From Lachnospiraceae bacterium (lineage in GTDB: Bacteria > Bacillota > Clostridia > Lachnospirales > Lachnospiraceae), in the NCBI GenBank assembly GCA_910575005.1, contig CAJTCL010000003.1:186001-250000 (forward strand): 64,000 bases of DNA, given 5' to 3'. This document shows positions 9,400 through 18,479 of the stretch, in pieces. How positions within the stretch are numbered: the first letter of the stretch is position 1; every line of letters begins with the position of its first letter. The notes under the pieces were generated by a model. It did not search any database. It saw only the letters and a list, made by a program, of their open reading frames with translations, and was not told the DNA's origin. A program made the translations under genes and the position numbers.

Positions 9400-10323
9400 A
9401 TGGAATATATATTATGGTATGTCTGCGTTTTATTAGCAGCTGTGGTGGGAGTTTTGTTGTTTCATCTCTTCCGTTATCGCAGGCAAGTGAACTATATAAG
9501 CGAACAGTTGGCATTTTTGGAGACAGAGGACAGCAATTTTTTGCTGACCTCTGTCTATGCAGTTGGGAATACACCAGAGATGATCAATCGTATTAATCGT
9601 ACGCTGGAACAATTGCGGCAGGAGCAGCGCAGATTGCGCAAGATGAACAAGAGTTATCGGGAGAGTATCACTGGAATTTCTCATGATATCCGTACACCAT
9701 TGACCTCAGTCAAAGGATATGTACAGATGCTGCAAAAGTCAGAGATCACACAGGAAAAGCGCATAGAGTATACCAGAATTGTGGAGCGCAGGTTGGAGGA
9801 ATTGAGTAACATTTTAAATCAGCTTTTTGAATATGCCAGGATTGAGGCCGGAGAATTGGTATTAAATATGGAGAAAATTAATGCAGGAAATTTGTTTGCA
9901 GAAGTGCTCTCTATGTTTTATGAGGATTTTTCTGAAAAAGGATGTGAGCCGGAGATTGAGATTGTGTCCAAGGCATTATTTATTCAGGCGGACAGATATG
10001 CTTTTTCCAGAATTTTGGAAAATTTGATTAAGAATGCCTTAGTGCATGGTAAGGGAAAGTATCGTTTTTGTATATATTCCAGGGAGGGAATGGCAGTGAT
10101 GCTAGCGGCCAATCAGACAGACAGCATTGAGGAGAGTGATTTAGAGCGGATTTTTGAAAGATTTTACACCACCGATCAATCCAGGAGTCGCAGAACTACA
10201 GGGTTAGGACTTGCCATAGCCAAAGAGCTTACGGAACAGATGGAAGGAACCATCCAGGCGTATTTTGAGCATGGGTATTTCACAGTGGAGGTATGTCTGC
10301 CTCTGATCAAGATAGAGCGATAA
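9400..10323 (+). CDS. Sensor histidine kinase
   Basis: This 307-residue kinase has one membrane helix (about 4-24), a short linker, a HisKA domain with H95 in SHDIRTPLTSV, and a HATPase domain with the N box NLIKNALVHG and the G motif TGLGLAIAKEL. It lacks a large extracellular sensor, as in intramembrane-sensing kinases that detect a stimulus through their partner transporter. It sits at the end of the regulator/ATPase/permease group, starting 14 bases after the permease stop. The ATG at 9400 has an AAAAGG about 9 bases upstream. Confidence 0.9.
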   Translation: MEYILWYVCVLLAAVVGVLLFHLFRYRRQVNYISEQLAFLETEDSNFLLTSVYAVGNTPEMINRINRTLEQLRQEQRRLRKMNKSYRESITGISHDIRTPLTSVKGYVQMLQKSEITQEKRIEYTRIVERRLEELSNILNQLFEYARIEAGELVLNMEKINAGNLFAEVLSMFYEDFSEKGCEPEIEIVSKALFIQADRYAFSRILENLIKNALVHGKGKYRFCIYSREGMAVMLAANQTDSIEESDLERIFERFYTTDQSRSRRTTGLGLAIAKELTEQMEGTIQAYFEHGYFTVEVCLPLIKIER

Positions 10324-10340
10324 TTTCATAAACCCCATTT

Positions 10341-10440
10341 TTTTCATAAGCATTAAAAATTATTGTTCTCATAAAAGTGGGAAATCAAGCTTTTCATAAG
10401 AATTAAAAATTATTGCTCTCATAAAAGTGGGAAATCAAGC
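10341..10440. repeat. 50-bp tandem duplication
   Basis: Two head-to-tail copies (10341-10390 and 10391-10440) differ at two positions (11 and 26). The second copy supplies the left arm of the palindromic element at 10418-10480, so the duplication copied half of that element. Confidence 0.9.
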
Positions 10441-10480
10441 TCTTTCAAATAAATTTAAAAATCTTGATTTCCCATTTTAT
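10418..10480 (+). terminator. Palindromic element, copy A, likely terminator of the kinase group
   Basis: Arms 10421-10439 and 10463-10480 pair over 18 bases with one bulged G around a 23-base AT-rich loop. A closely related element lies in inverted orientation after groEL (60126-60190). The right arm ends TTTTAT, so it can act as a rho-independent terminator, but its recurrence suggests a dispersed repeat family. Confidence 0.7.
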
Positions 10481-10561
10481 AGGGTTCTGAATCGTTACAG
10501 CATTTTTAATAATTTATTTATATTTTTTATAAAAAAAGTTTATGATTTTTTCGGAAGAATC

Positions 10562-10570
10562 TGGTATACT
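10562..10570 (+). promoter_or_regulatory. Extended -10 upstream of the alarmone synthetase gene
   Basis: TGG-TATACT (10562-10570) is an extended -10 about 90 bases before the start codon. The -35 region is weak. Confidence 0.4.
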
Positions 10571-10660
10571 ATACGGGAAAGGCAGAGGGAAATCAGATGT
10601 CTGTGGTGCATATATTTTCAGACAGATAGAGGTCTGCTGATAGGAGGATAGTAACAATCG

Positions 10661-11290
10661 ATGACAAACGAAGAATATTATACATTTATCCAGCCCTATG
10701 AGGATGCAAAGGAGGTGCTGTTGACCAGGCTGCATGTACTAAAACATAATTTATATGGAGATGCTGCTGGTCAGCCAATCCATAATATCCAGAGCCGGAT
10801 TAAGAAAAAGGCCAGTTTGGAGGATAAACTGAAGAAAAAAGAGAAAGAACCTACTGTGATGAATGCTAAGGATTATCTGCAGGATATTGCAGGGATTCGA
10901 GTGATCTGCTATTTTGTGGATGATATTTATAACTTGGTGGATGCTTTAAAGCGTCAGGCGGATCTGATTGTGGTACGGGAAAGTGATTACGTCGGTAAGC
11001 CAAAACCGAACGGTTATCGCAGTTATCACGTGATTGTAGGGATTCCAGTGTATTGTCTGGATGGGATGGAATATTTTCCGGTAGAAATCCAATTTCGCAC
11101 AATGTCAATGGATTTCTGGGCCAGTATGGAGCACCGGATTCTCTATAAAATGGAGCGCAAGGACAAAGATAAACTGGCTGCAGAATTAAAAAATTATGCA
11201 GATATGCTGGTGGAGATTGAGAGTCGTTTTGAACTGCACAGTGAAGGGAAACAATGGCAAGGGCAGGCAGAGCAGCGCAAGGCGATCTGA
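10661..11290 (+). CDS. Small alarmone synthetase (GTP pyrophosphokinase, YjbM/YwaC type)
   Basis: This 209-residue protein consists of a RelA/SpoT synthetase domain only. It shows the ATP-binding stretch IQSRIKKKASLEDK, the DIAGIRV segment, the GTP-binding loop KPKPNGYRSYH and the catalytic EIQFRT. There is no HD hydrolase or TGS/ACT domain, so it is a stand-alone (p)ppGpp synthetase, made under transcriptional control in relatives. The ribosome binding site TAGGAGG (10641-10647) is unusually far, 13 bases, from the ATG. No other in-frame start fits better. The cobalamin gene cbiB begins 9 bases after the stop. Confidence 0.92.
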   Translation: MTNEEYYTFIQPYEDAKEVLLTRLHVLKHNLYGDAAGQPIHNIQSRIKKKASLEDKLKKKEKEPTVMNAKDYLQDIAGIRVICYFVDDIYNLVDALKRQADLIVVRESDYVGKPKPNGYRSYHVIVGIPVYCLDGMEYFPVEIQFRTMSMDFWASMEHRILYKMERKDKDKLAAELKNYADMLVEIESRFELHSEGKQWQGQAEQRKAI

Positions 11291-11299
11291 GGTGAGCAT

Positions 11300-12289
11300 A
11301 TGTATTATTTTTGCTATTCCACAGTAGCGCTGTTTCTTGGAATTTTGGTGGATCTTATCATCGGTGATCCACAGGGCTGGCCACATCCAGTAGCAGCCAT
11401 TGGTTGGCTGATTGGCCGTCTGGAAGGATGGCTGCGTCGCCTTTTTCCAGAGACGAGAAAAGGAGAACGGTTGGCAGGTTTTTTATTAGCAGTGATAGTG
11501 GTTGGGATATCAACATTGCTTCCGGCAGCAGTTCTTAGGTGCAGTTATCATATTCATCCGCTGGCAGGAATTTTAGTGGAGGCTTGGATATGCGGGAGGC
11601 TTCTGGCTGCAAAATCCTTAAAAACAGAGAGTATGAAAGTTGCATATGCATTAGAGTGTAAGGGATTGGCAGCAGGCAGACAGGCAGTCTCCATGATCGT
11701 GGGAAGAGATACAGAACAATTGGATGAATCAGGCGTCATCAAGGCAACAGTGGAGACTGTTGCAGAAAATACTTCTGATGGTGTGATTGCGCCCCTGCTT
11801 TTTATGGCTTTTTTTGGCGGTGCAGGTGGATTTTTCTATAAAGCGATTAATACAATGGATTCTATGGTCGGATATAAGAATGATACCTATCAGAATTTTG
11901 GGACAGCGGCGGCAAAATGGGATGATTTTGTGAATTTTATTCCAGCAAGAGTGAGTGCGCTAATGATGATTGCAGCTTGTTTTTTTTGCGGCAGAAATAT
12001 GCGGGAAGCCTGGCGGATTTTTCAGCGTGACAGATATTGTCATGCCAGTCCAAATTCAGCTCAGACAGAGGCTGTAATAGCAGGTGCTCTGCAGATACAG
12101 CTTGCAGGTGAGGCTTGGTATTTTGGCAAAAGATATCAAAAGCCTACGATTGGGGATGATATCCGTAAAGTGGAGCTTGCGGATATTGCCAGGAGCAATC
12201 GTTTGATGCTGGTTACATTTTTTTTGACTGCGGCAGTGGTGTTGGCGCTTAAATGTGTCTGGATATTTTGGGCTGTAAATGTTGCTTAA
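11300..12289 (+). CDS. cbiB: Adenosylcobinamide-phosphate synthase CbiB
   Basis: This 329-residue integral membrane protein belongs to the CbiB/CobD family, which joins the aminopropanol arm to adenosylcobyric acid. The family hallmarks GDPQGWPHPVAAIGW near the N-terminus, ETVAENTSDGVIAPL in the middle and INTMDSMVGYKND are all present. Several membrane helices alternate with soluble loops, and the length is normal. It follows the alarmone synthetase by 9 bases and belongs functionally with the cobD, cobQ and cbiC genes about 4-8 kb downstream, from which the leucine-rich-repeat pseudogene region now separates it. Confidence 0.95.
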   Translation: MYYFCYSTVALFLGILVDLIIGDPQGWPHPVAAIGWLIGRLEGWLRRLFPETRKGERLAGFLLAVIVVGISTLLPAAVLRCSYHIHPLAGILVEAWICGRLLAAKSLKTESMKVAYALECKGLAAGRQAVSMIVGRDTEQLDESGVIKATVETVAENTSDGVIAPLLFMAFFGGAGGFFYKAINTMDSMVGYKNDTYQNFGTAAAKWDDFVNFIPARVSALMMIAACFFCGRNMREAWRIFQRDRYCHASPNSAQTEAVIAGALQIQLAGEAWYFGKRYQKPTIGDDIRKVELADIARSNRLMLVTFFLTAAVVLALKCVWIFWAVNVA

Positions 12290-12405
12290 TACACATAGTA
12301 ACCGCAAAATGGGAAAATTCAAATAATAAATGTATATAAAAATTTTACATATGTTTCAAGCCCGTAAACAAAAAAGAAATGAAAAATCAATATTGACAAA
12401 GATAT

Positions 12406-12443
12406 GAATCCCCAAACTGTATTGTTGTACAGTTTGGGGATTC
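12406..12443. terminator. Convergent terminator between cbiB and the YjbR-like gene
   Basis: A perfect 16-bp stem (12406-12421 with 12428-12443) closes a 6-base loop. It lies between convergent genes and has moderately T-rich flanks on both strands (for example TTTGTT after 12443). Confidence 0.7.
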
Positions 12444-12464
12444 TTTGTTATTAGTCAATGATTT

Positions 12465-12821
12465 TTATTTTTTGGTTAAATCATAGCTTATATCCAACAG
12501 CCATTTGATTTTTTCGTCACTTACGCTGCCATCTAAAGCGATGGTAATCCAATTTGTTTTATTCATATGATAGGCGGGATAAATGCCGTTTTCTTCTCTA
12601 AGCGAGCCAATCAAATCAGGCTCGCATTTGACATTTAGGATATCTATAAAATCTTCCTCTGACAATCCAAGCTTTTGTTTGGAAATTTTCATAACAAGCG
12701 CAAACCATTTGCGGTTGTCTTGGTGACGAAATACCATATCATTTGGGGCGTTTGCCCAGGGATAATCTGCATTTATATCATATGTTTCTGCTATAAATTG
12801 TAATAATTGTTCACGATTCAT
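12465..12821 (-). CDS. MmcQ/YjbR family protein
   Basis: This 118-residue protein fits the MmcQ/YjbR family (CyaY-like fold): an N-terminal helix, the pattern VFRHQDNRKWFALV, NVKCEPDLIGSLRE, then YHMNKTNWITIALDG and a final helix ending in YDLTKK. Members are small, soluble and often described as DNA-binding, but their role is not firmly known. It is transcribed alone, toward cbiB. Confidence 0.85.
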   Translation of the reverse strand: MNREQLLQFIAETYDINADYPWANAPNDMVFRHQDNRKWFALVMKISKQKLGLSEEDFIDILNVKCEPDLIGSLREENGIYPAYHMNKTNWITIALDGSVSDEKIKWLLDISYDLTKK

Positions 12822-13097
12822 CGGTAAAGATTCCTATTCTGATTATGTATGAGAGCGGCTCTGTATGCTTGATTATTATATTACGTCGGCGGCTAAATAT
12901 CAACAGAAATATTCTTATTGGCTGGGGCTGTGGCACTAAGATATTTATTTCTGTCAGTGCGATAACCCCGTAAGTGAGGGGCAAATTCTTGTAAAAAAAC
13001 TTATATAGAAATATAATAATTATCATATTTTTATATTTTTCAGACCTTGAAAAGAATATTTTTGTGAAAAATGACGGATGTATATGGAGGGTGTGTT

Positions 13098-15602
13098 ATG
13101 AAATGAAAGAAATTATTGAGTATTGTGCTGGCAGTCGTATTATCCCTGTGCAGTGTTCCGCTGACAGCAGTGCAGGCACAGAAATCTTTGGAAACCTTTT
13201 CAGAAGAAGAGCCGCTCAAGAAGAATGAAACAGAAGAGTTTGAGAAGATGAAGCCAGAGATGACACCACAGGAAGGAAATGTGAAAGCGGCGAGTAAGAT
13301 AGGAGAAGAATATAGTTATGCGGAATTGGAGGATGGAACACTGGAAATTATGAGTTATTTTGGGAATGATACAGAACTTGTGGTTCCGACTGAGATTGAT
13401 GGAAAACGTGTGACCAGGATTGGGCATCGAGCATTTAATGGCTGTAGCAGCCTGAGAAGTATAGAATTGCCGGAGAGTGTGACCAGCGTAGGTCGGTCTG
13501 TCTTTTCAGAATGCAGCAATCTAAAAGAAATTATTGTAGGTGGAAATAATGTAAATTATACATCCAAAGATGGCATATTGTATGATAAAAATCAGATGGA
13601 GCTAATTTGTTGTCCACAAGGAAAAGCAGGAGATATTGTAATTCCAGCAAGTGTGAACAAGATTGGAGAATCTGCCTTTTCAGGCTGCAAAAGCCTGAAA
13701 AGTATAGAACTGCCAGAGAGTGTGAACGAGATCGGGGGACATGCCTTTTATGGCTGCAGCAGCCTGAAAAGTATCAAGTTGCCAGCGAGCTTAAGCAGTA
13801 TGCCGAAAGAGACAGATGAGGATGAAGATTATAGTGTGTATGTACCTGTTTTTTCAGGCTGCAGCAGTTTGAAAGAAATTATTGTAGATGAAAATAATGC
13901 AAACTATGAATCCAAAGATGGCATATTGTATGAAAAAGGTCAGAAGTATCTAATTTATTGTCCACAAGGAAAAGTAGGAGATATTGTAATTCCAGCAAGT
14001 GTGAACGAAATCGGAAGTGATGCCTTTACAGGCTGCAGTAGCCTGTAAAGTATCAAGTTGCCAGAGAACTTGAGCAAGATCAGGAGTTCTGCCTTTTCAG
14101 GTTGCAGTAGCCTGACCAGCATAGAGCTGCCAGAGAGTGTGAACGAGATCGGGAGTTTTGCATTTTTAGGCTGCAGCAAACTGATAAGTATCAAGTTGCC
14201 AGTGAGTTTGAACAGGATTGATGGGTATGTCTTTGGAGGTTGCAGTAGCCTGACCAGCATAGAGTTGCCAGGGGGTGTGAACGAGATCGAAAGTGGTGCC
14301 TTTAGAGGCTGCAGTAGCCTGACCAGCATAGAGCTGCCAGCGAGTGTGAACGAGATCGGGAGTTCTGTTTTTGAAGACTGCATTAATTTGAAAGAAATTA
14401 ATGTAGATGGAAATAATATAAACTATGAATCCAAAGATGGTATATTGTATGATAAAAATCAGACAAAACTAATTTGTTGTCCACAAGGAAAAGCAGGAGA
14501 TATTATAATTCCAGCAAGTGTAACCAGTATAGGAGAATCAGTCTTTTCAGGTTGCAGGAGCCTGACAGAAATTAATGTAGATGGCAATAATGTAAAATAT
14601 ACATCCAAAGATGGTATATTATATGATAAAAATCAGACAGAGCTAATTTGTTGTCCACAAGGAAAAGCAGGAGATATTGTAATTCCAGCAAGTGTGACCA
14701 TCATAGGGCGGCAGGCGTTTATAGGCTGCAGCAAACTGACCAGTATAGAGCTGCAAGAGGGAGTGAGTCAGATATGGTGGGGTGCATTTACAAACTGTAG
14801 CAGCCTGTCAGAAATAAAACTCCCTGAAAGTTTGACTAGCATAATGCCGGATGCCTTTTCAGGATGTAAGGGTTTGACACTGCTTGTATATAAAGGAAGT
14901 TATGCGGAAACATATGCACTGGAGGAGGGCCTTACTTATAGATATATAGATGACAGCAATGATTGTTCCCATACCTTTCAGACAACCATTGTCAAAGCCA
15001 CCACAAAGAAGAATGGCAGTATTACAAAAACATGTACCAAATGCGGGGAACGGACCAAAGAAATCATTTATGCAGCAACGACCATAAAGTTGTCAAAGAC
15101 TTCCTATACATATAACAAAAAAAATCATAAGCCCTCTGTTACAGTCAAGGACAACAAGGGAAAGATATTAAAAAACAAGAAAGATTACACAGTAACTTAT
15201 CCCAAGGCGATGAAAAATGTGGGAAGTTATACTATTACCATAAAATTAAAGGGAAATTACAAAGGTACAGTGAAAAAAACGTTCCAAATAATCCCCAAGG
15301 GAACCCAGATTTCTAAAATCACACCAAAGAAAAAGGGTTTTGCCTTGAAGTGGAAGAAACAGACGCTTCAAACTACAGGCTATGAAATTGCCTATTCTAC
15401 CAACAAAAAATTTACAAAAAAGACCACAGAAACTATAACAATTGGCAAGAATAAAGCAGTTTCCATAACAGTATCAAAACTGAAAGCAAGGAAGAAATAC
15501 TATATCAAAATTAGAACTTACAAGAAAATAAAATTAAATGGAAAATCTAAAAAACTGTATTCTTCCTGGTCCAAAGTAAAGACAGTGACAACTAAAAAGT
15601 AG
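13098..15602 (+). pseudogene. BspA-type leucine-rich-repeat surface protein gene, broken by two stop codons
   Basis: One continuous frame runs from the ATG at 13098 (GGAGGG 7 bases upstream) to 15602. It is interrupted by TGA at codon 3 (13104-13106) and TAA at 14046-14048; there is no frameshift. Without the stops it encodes a signal peptide (MK-stop-KKLLSIVLAVVLSL...), many 23-residue BspA/TpLRR repeats of the type FSGCSSLTSIELPESVNEIG, and a C-terminal part (about 15075-15602) with an Ig/FN3-like region rich in Lys. At 14046 the parallel repeats read CTG AAA AGT, so AAA to TAA is the likely change; codon 3 was probably AGA. Translation might restart at in-frame TTG codons (13116 or 14058), but neither has a good ribosome binding site. 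The intact protein would be an adhesin-like surface protein. Confidence 0.8.
13524..14699 (+). repeat. Four copies of a ~134-bp cassette inside the LRR gene
   Basis: Nearly identical DNA blocks lie at 13524-13657, 13872-14006, 14391-14525 and 14567-14699. Each encodes a spacer of the type SKDGILYDKNQTELICC followed by PQGKAGDIVIPASV between LRR blocks. Between them, shorter LRR units also repeat at DNA level. Confidence 0.85.
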
Positions 15603-15647
15603 GAGTAATTATTGAGAATCCCAAGCAATAGATATGTCAGCCAAAAG

Positions 15648-15696
15648 GGGGCGGCACTGTGAAAGTGTCGCCCCAGCTTGGGACATTTTGTCCCAA
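15648..15696 (+). terminator. Double hairpin after the LRR gene
   Basis: A GC-rich 11-bp stem (15648-15658 with 15664-15674) is followed at once by a second perfect 8-bp stem (15678-15685 with 15689-15696). There is only a weak T-run after it. It lies between the LRR gene and the convergent lipoprotein gene. Confidence 0.55.
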
Positions 15697-15793
15697 ACTT
15701 GTTTGAAATTTAATTTATAAAATACAAGTATTTTTTAATTATTTCGTAGACTGTTTGCGGAACAGTACTCTACGATAAACTGAAAATGCAGCA

Positions 15794-16210
15794 TTAGTAG
15801 CCCCAAGTCATTAAATTCCATTCCCCATTGTCTGTGCGGGCAAGCCACCACCTCCAATCCGTATATTCTGAATCTGGTTCCCATGAATTATCAGCAGTTT
15901 TGGATGAATGAAAATCACTAACAAACTCTATGCACTGAGTAAATTCAGTATTTTCATCTCCAAGGTCATTCACCCATTCTATATTTTCTTCACTATTGCA
16001 TTCATCTGAGGTGTAGCTAATACTATGTAGTTCAAATCCGTCCCAAGTGGAAAACTCATTTTCAATAAGTTCGATTGCCGCATCCATATCCGATTTTGAG
16101 TAGATATCCGATTTGCCATAGTCAATAGCAATATTTTTGATGTTGCCACTACAAGCTACCAGTCCAAAAGCCATTATCATTGTGACAAAAATAGCAAAAC
16201 TCTTTTTCAT
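15794..16210 (-). CDS. Small lipoprotein of unknown function
   Basis: This 138-residue protein starts with a lipoprotein signal peptide (MKKSFAIFVTMIMAFG) and a lipobox LVAC, so Cys is the probable lipidation site. The rest is an acidic, Trp-rich domain (SDMDAAIELIENEFSTWDGFEL near the start, then many Glu/Asp and a WRWWLARTDNGEWNLMTWGY-like end) typical of small secreted proteins in gut Clostridia. I recognise no family with confidence. The start at 16210 was chosen because GGAGG is 6 bases upstream, rather than the ATG five codons earlier. Confidence 0.8.
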   Translation of the reverse strand: MKKSFAIFVTMIMAFGLVACSGNIKNIAIDYGKSDIYSKSDMDAAIELIENEFSTWDGFELHSISYTSDECNSEENIEWVNDLGDENTEFTQCIEFVSDFHSSKTADNSWEPDSEYTDWRWWLARTDNGEWNLMTWGY

Positions 16211-16577
16211 GTTTACCTCCTCCATAACTTACGATTTTTGACATATTTCTACTAAAGTATAACACAAAGTCAACCAGAGTGCCATCCTTATTGTGAGGCT
16301 TACACCTAATTCCACGCAATTTGGGTATGGCCACACTCCGAAATTTTTGGGATAAAATATTTCTTTGTGTTTTTTCCGAAAAGTAGGACGGCTGTCTCAT
16401 CACAAGTTATAAAATATAATTATGCGCAGAGCTTGTCTCAGATTTATCTTGCAGAAAGAAAAAAGTTTTATTATACTGAAAAGGAAAACTTTGTAAAGAT
16501 ATAGTTCTAACTATAAGATGGAAGGAGTGATTGACAGCCTCGAATCTTACAGGTGGAAAATTTCGGAGTGAGCATTT
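16211..16577. other. Intergenic region before cobD
   Basis: No convincing gene is visible. A perfect dyad of 7 bases per arm (16500-16515, TATAGTT-ct-AACTATA) lies about 60 bases before cobD and could be an operator. I looked for a cobalamin riboswitch here, because corrin genes follow, and saw no recognisable B12-box. The T/A-rich part at 16320-16400 may be decayed coding sequence, but I cannot name it. Confidence 0.4.
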
Positions 16578-17666
16578 ATGTATAAACATGGCGGCGATAT
16601 CTATAATTATCCTAATTTTATAGATTTTTCTGCAAATATCAATTTTTTAGGAGCGCCACTTTCTGTATTAGAAGCGGCCGGAAACGCTATGGGGAGAATT
16701 GGTCACTATCCACAGACAAGGTGTGATAGGCTTAGGCAGGTAATTGCAGAGTTCGAACAGGTAAAACCAGAGCAGATTATCTGTGGAAATGGCGCGGCGG
16801 AGTTATTTTTTTCTTTAACCTTGGCACAGAAACCGAAGAAAGCGTTGATTTTTGCGCCTACATTCCAGGAATATGAACAGGCGCTGCGCAGTGTGGACTG
16901 CGAAATTATTTACCATTATTTGCATGTAGGAAATAAGTTTCAAATGCAGGAGATTCCCCCAGAGCTAGACCATAGCATTGATATGGTCTTTTTCTGTAAT
17001 CCCAATAATCCAACGGGAATACTGACAGGGAGAAATATATTGGAAAAATTGTTGCAAAAATGTGAGCAAGTAGGAGCAATTCTTGTGGTAGATGAATGCT
17101 TTCTAGATTTTACGGGGATGGCACAGGATTATACCATGAAAGATTTACTGTTACATTCTAAAAATTTGTTTGTGGTGAAAGCGTTTACAAAAACTTTTGC
17201 GATTCCAGGACTGCGTCTGGGGTATGGATTGTCAGGGAACTATGAACTACTGCAGCGAGTGAGAAATGTGACACAGCCTTGGAATGTGTCTGTCCCAGCA
17301 CAGGCGGCAGGAACTGCGGCTGTGAGAGAGAAGGATTTTTTAGAGATGACGGTGCGGGCAGTGGAGCAGGAGAGAAAGTTTCTCTTAGAGCAGCTTTCCA
17401 AGGTTTCCTCTGATGAAAAGAAATTGTTTTTTATTCAAGTTTATGGATATGCGGCAAATTTTATTTTTTTTCGCAGTATTCCAGGATTGGAGCAGAAGTT
17501 TAAAGAAAATAAAATTTTAATTCGTAACTGTGATAATTTTCCAGGACTTTGTGAAGGATGGTATCGGATTGCGGTGCGCACCAGGCAGGAAAATGAAAGA
17601 TTTGTTCAGGTTCTATATTACATCATACAAGAAATAGAGAATAAGACTGATAATTGTGAAATATAG
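16578..17666 (+). CDS. cobD: Threonine-phosphate decarboxylase CobD-like (PLP, class I/II aminotransferase fold)
   Basis: This 362-residue PLP enzyme begins MYKHGGDIY and carries the substrate-site motif IDFSANINFLG, then CNPNNPTG, VVDECFLDF and the PLP lysine K205 in KAFTKTFAIPGLRLGYG. These fit the CobD branch of the histidinol-phosphate aminotransferase family, which makes (R)-1-amino-2-propanol phosphate for the nucleotide loop of cobalamin. The HGG start and position just before cobQ and cbiC favour CobD over HisC. It works directly with CbiB (gene at 11300). Confidence 0.9.
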   Translation: MYKHGGDIYNYPNFIDFSANINFLGAPLSVLEAAGNAMGRIGHYPQTRCDRLRQVIAEFEQVKPEQIICGNGAAELFFSLTLAQKPKKALIFAPTFQEYEQALRSVDCEIIYHYLHVGNKFQMQEIPPELDHSIDMVFFCNPNNPTGILTGRNILEKLLQKCEQVGAILVVDECFLDFTGMAQDYTMKDLLLHSKNLFVVKAFTKTFAIPGLRLGYGLSGNYELLQRVRNVTQPWNVSVPAQAAGTAAVREKDFLEMTVRAVEQERKFLLEQLSKVSSDEKKLFFIQVYGYAANFIFFRSIPGLEQKFKENKILIRNCDNFPGLCEGWYRIAVRTRQENERFVQVLYYIIQEIENKTDNCEI

Positions 17667-17791
17667 TCAGTTTAACGGTTTTCTTTTATGTATTATAAAT
17701 TATGAGGTAATGTTGTTTGTAAAAATTTTCTAGGTTTTCTCATCTCCAAAGGGAAATGAGTTTTGTCTATGTCAATGAAAGGATTTTATTT

Positions 17792-18424
17792 ATGAAAATT
17801 GCAGTAATTCAGGCAAGTTCCCAGAAAGAGAAGAATCTGTTATTATATCAGAGTGTACAGAATGCAGTAAGCAAAAAGGATGATCAGGTTGTTAATTTTG
17901 GAATTTTTCAGGAGGAAGAGGCGACTTACAGTTACGTTCAGATTGCCTTGCAGATTTGTCTGTTGTTGGAAAGCGGGGCAGTGGATTTTGTAGTTACGGG
18001 ATGTTCTTCTGGACAGGGAATGATGCTTGCCTGCAACAGCCTGCCAGGAATTTTATGTGGTTATGTGCAGAATCCTTCAGACGCCTATTTGTTTGGGAGA
18101 ATTAATCATGGAAATGTAGTTTCTTATCCATTAGGGCTAAATTTTGGCTGGGCAGGAGAATTAAATTTAAAATATACAATGGAACAATTATTTTCAGAAC
18201 CATTTGGGTGTGGTTATCCCAAAGAAGAAGCGGCAAGAAAGCAGGGGGATACAAAGCTGTTAAAAGAAATTAATCACATATCTAAGCGGACATTAGTGGA
18301 AATATTTCCTGAATTAAGTCATGATTTAATAAAAAGTGCTGTGGAGCGTAAACTTGTCATGGCTTATATTATGGGATATGGCACGAATGAGGACTTAAAA
18401 ACGGTGTTGCAAGGCTACCTGTGA
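17792..18424 (+). CDS. RpiB/LacA/LacB-family protein in the cobalamin cluster
   Basis: This 210-residue protein has the N-terminal strand MKIAVIQASSQKEKN and the family core VVTGCSSGQGMMLACNSLPGI, matching the CGTGxG...N...G active-site region of ribose-5-phosphate isomerase B and galactose-6-phosphate isomerase. The C-terminal half (about 140-210) is longer than in ordinary RpiB and ends in helices. The ATG at 17792 has an AAAGGA 8 bases upstream; an upstream ATG in the same frame has no site. It lies between cobD and cobQ, so a link to corrin or ribose-phosphate metabolism is possible but unproven. Confidence 0.8.
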   Translation: MKIAVIQASSQKEKNLLLYQSVQNAVSKKDDQVVNFGIFQEEEATYSYVQIALQICLLLESGAVDFVVTGCSSGQGMMLACNSLPGILCGYVQNPSDAYLFGRINHGNVVSYPLGLNFGWAGELNLKYTMEQLFSEPFGCGYPKEEAARKQGDTKLLKEINHISKRTLVEIFPELSHDLIKSAVERKLVMAYIMGYGTNEDLKTVLQGYL

Positions 18425-18479
18425 GACAGGATAGTTTTAGGCACAGATTATTATGGGCAACGGCAGGAAGGAAAAAGAG

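Noticed and set aside
13524-14699. CRISPR-like array
   Set aside because: The regular repeats are in-frame coding repeats of a leucine-rich protein, not 25-40-bp repeats with unique spacers.
16149-16403. An 84-codon minus-strand frame upstream of the lipoprotein
   Set aside because: It overlaps the lipoprotein start, has no ribosome binding site and no identifiable similarity; it could be a decayed fragment but cannot be named.
16211-16577. Cobalamin riboswitch upstream of cobD
   Set aside because: The place is suitable, but no B12-box or matching stems could be recognised.
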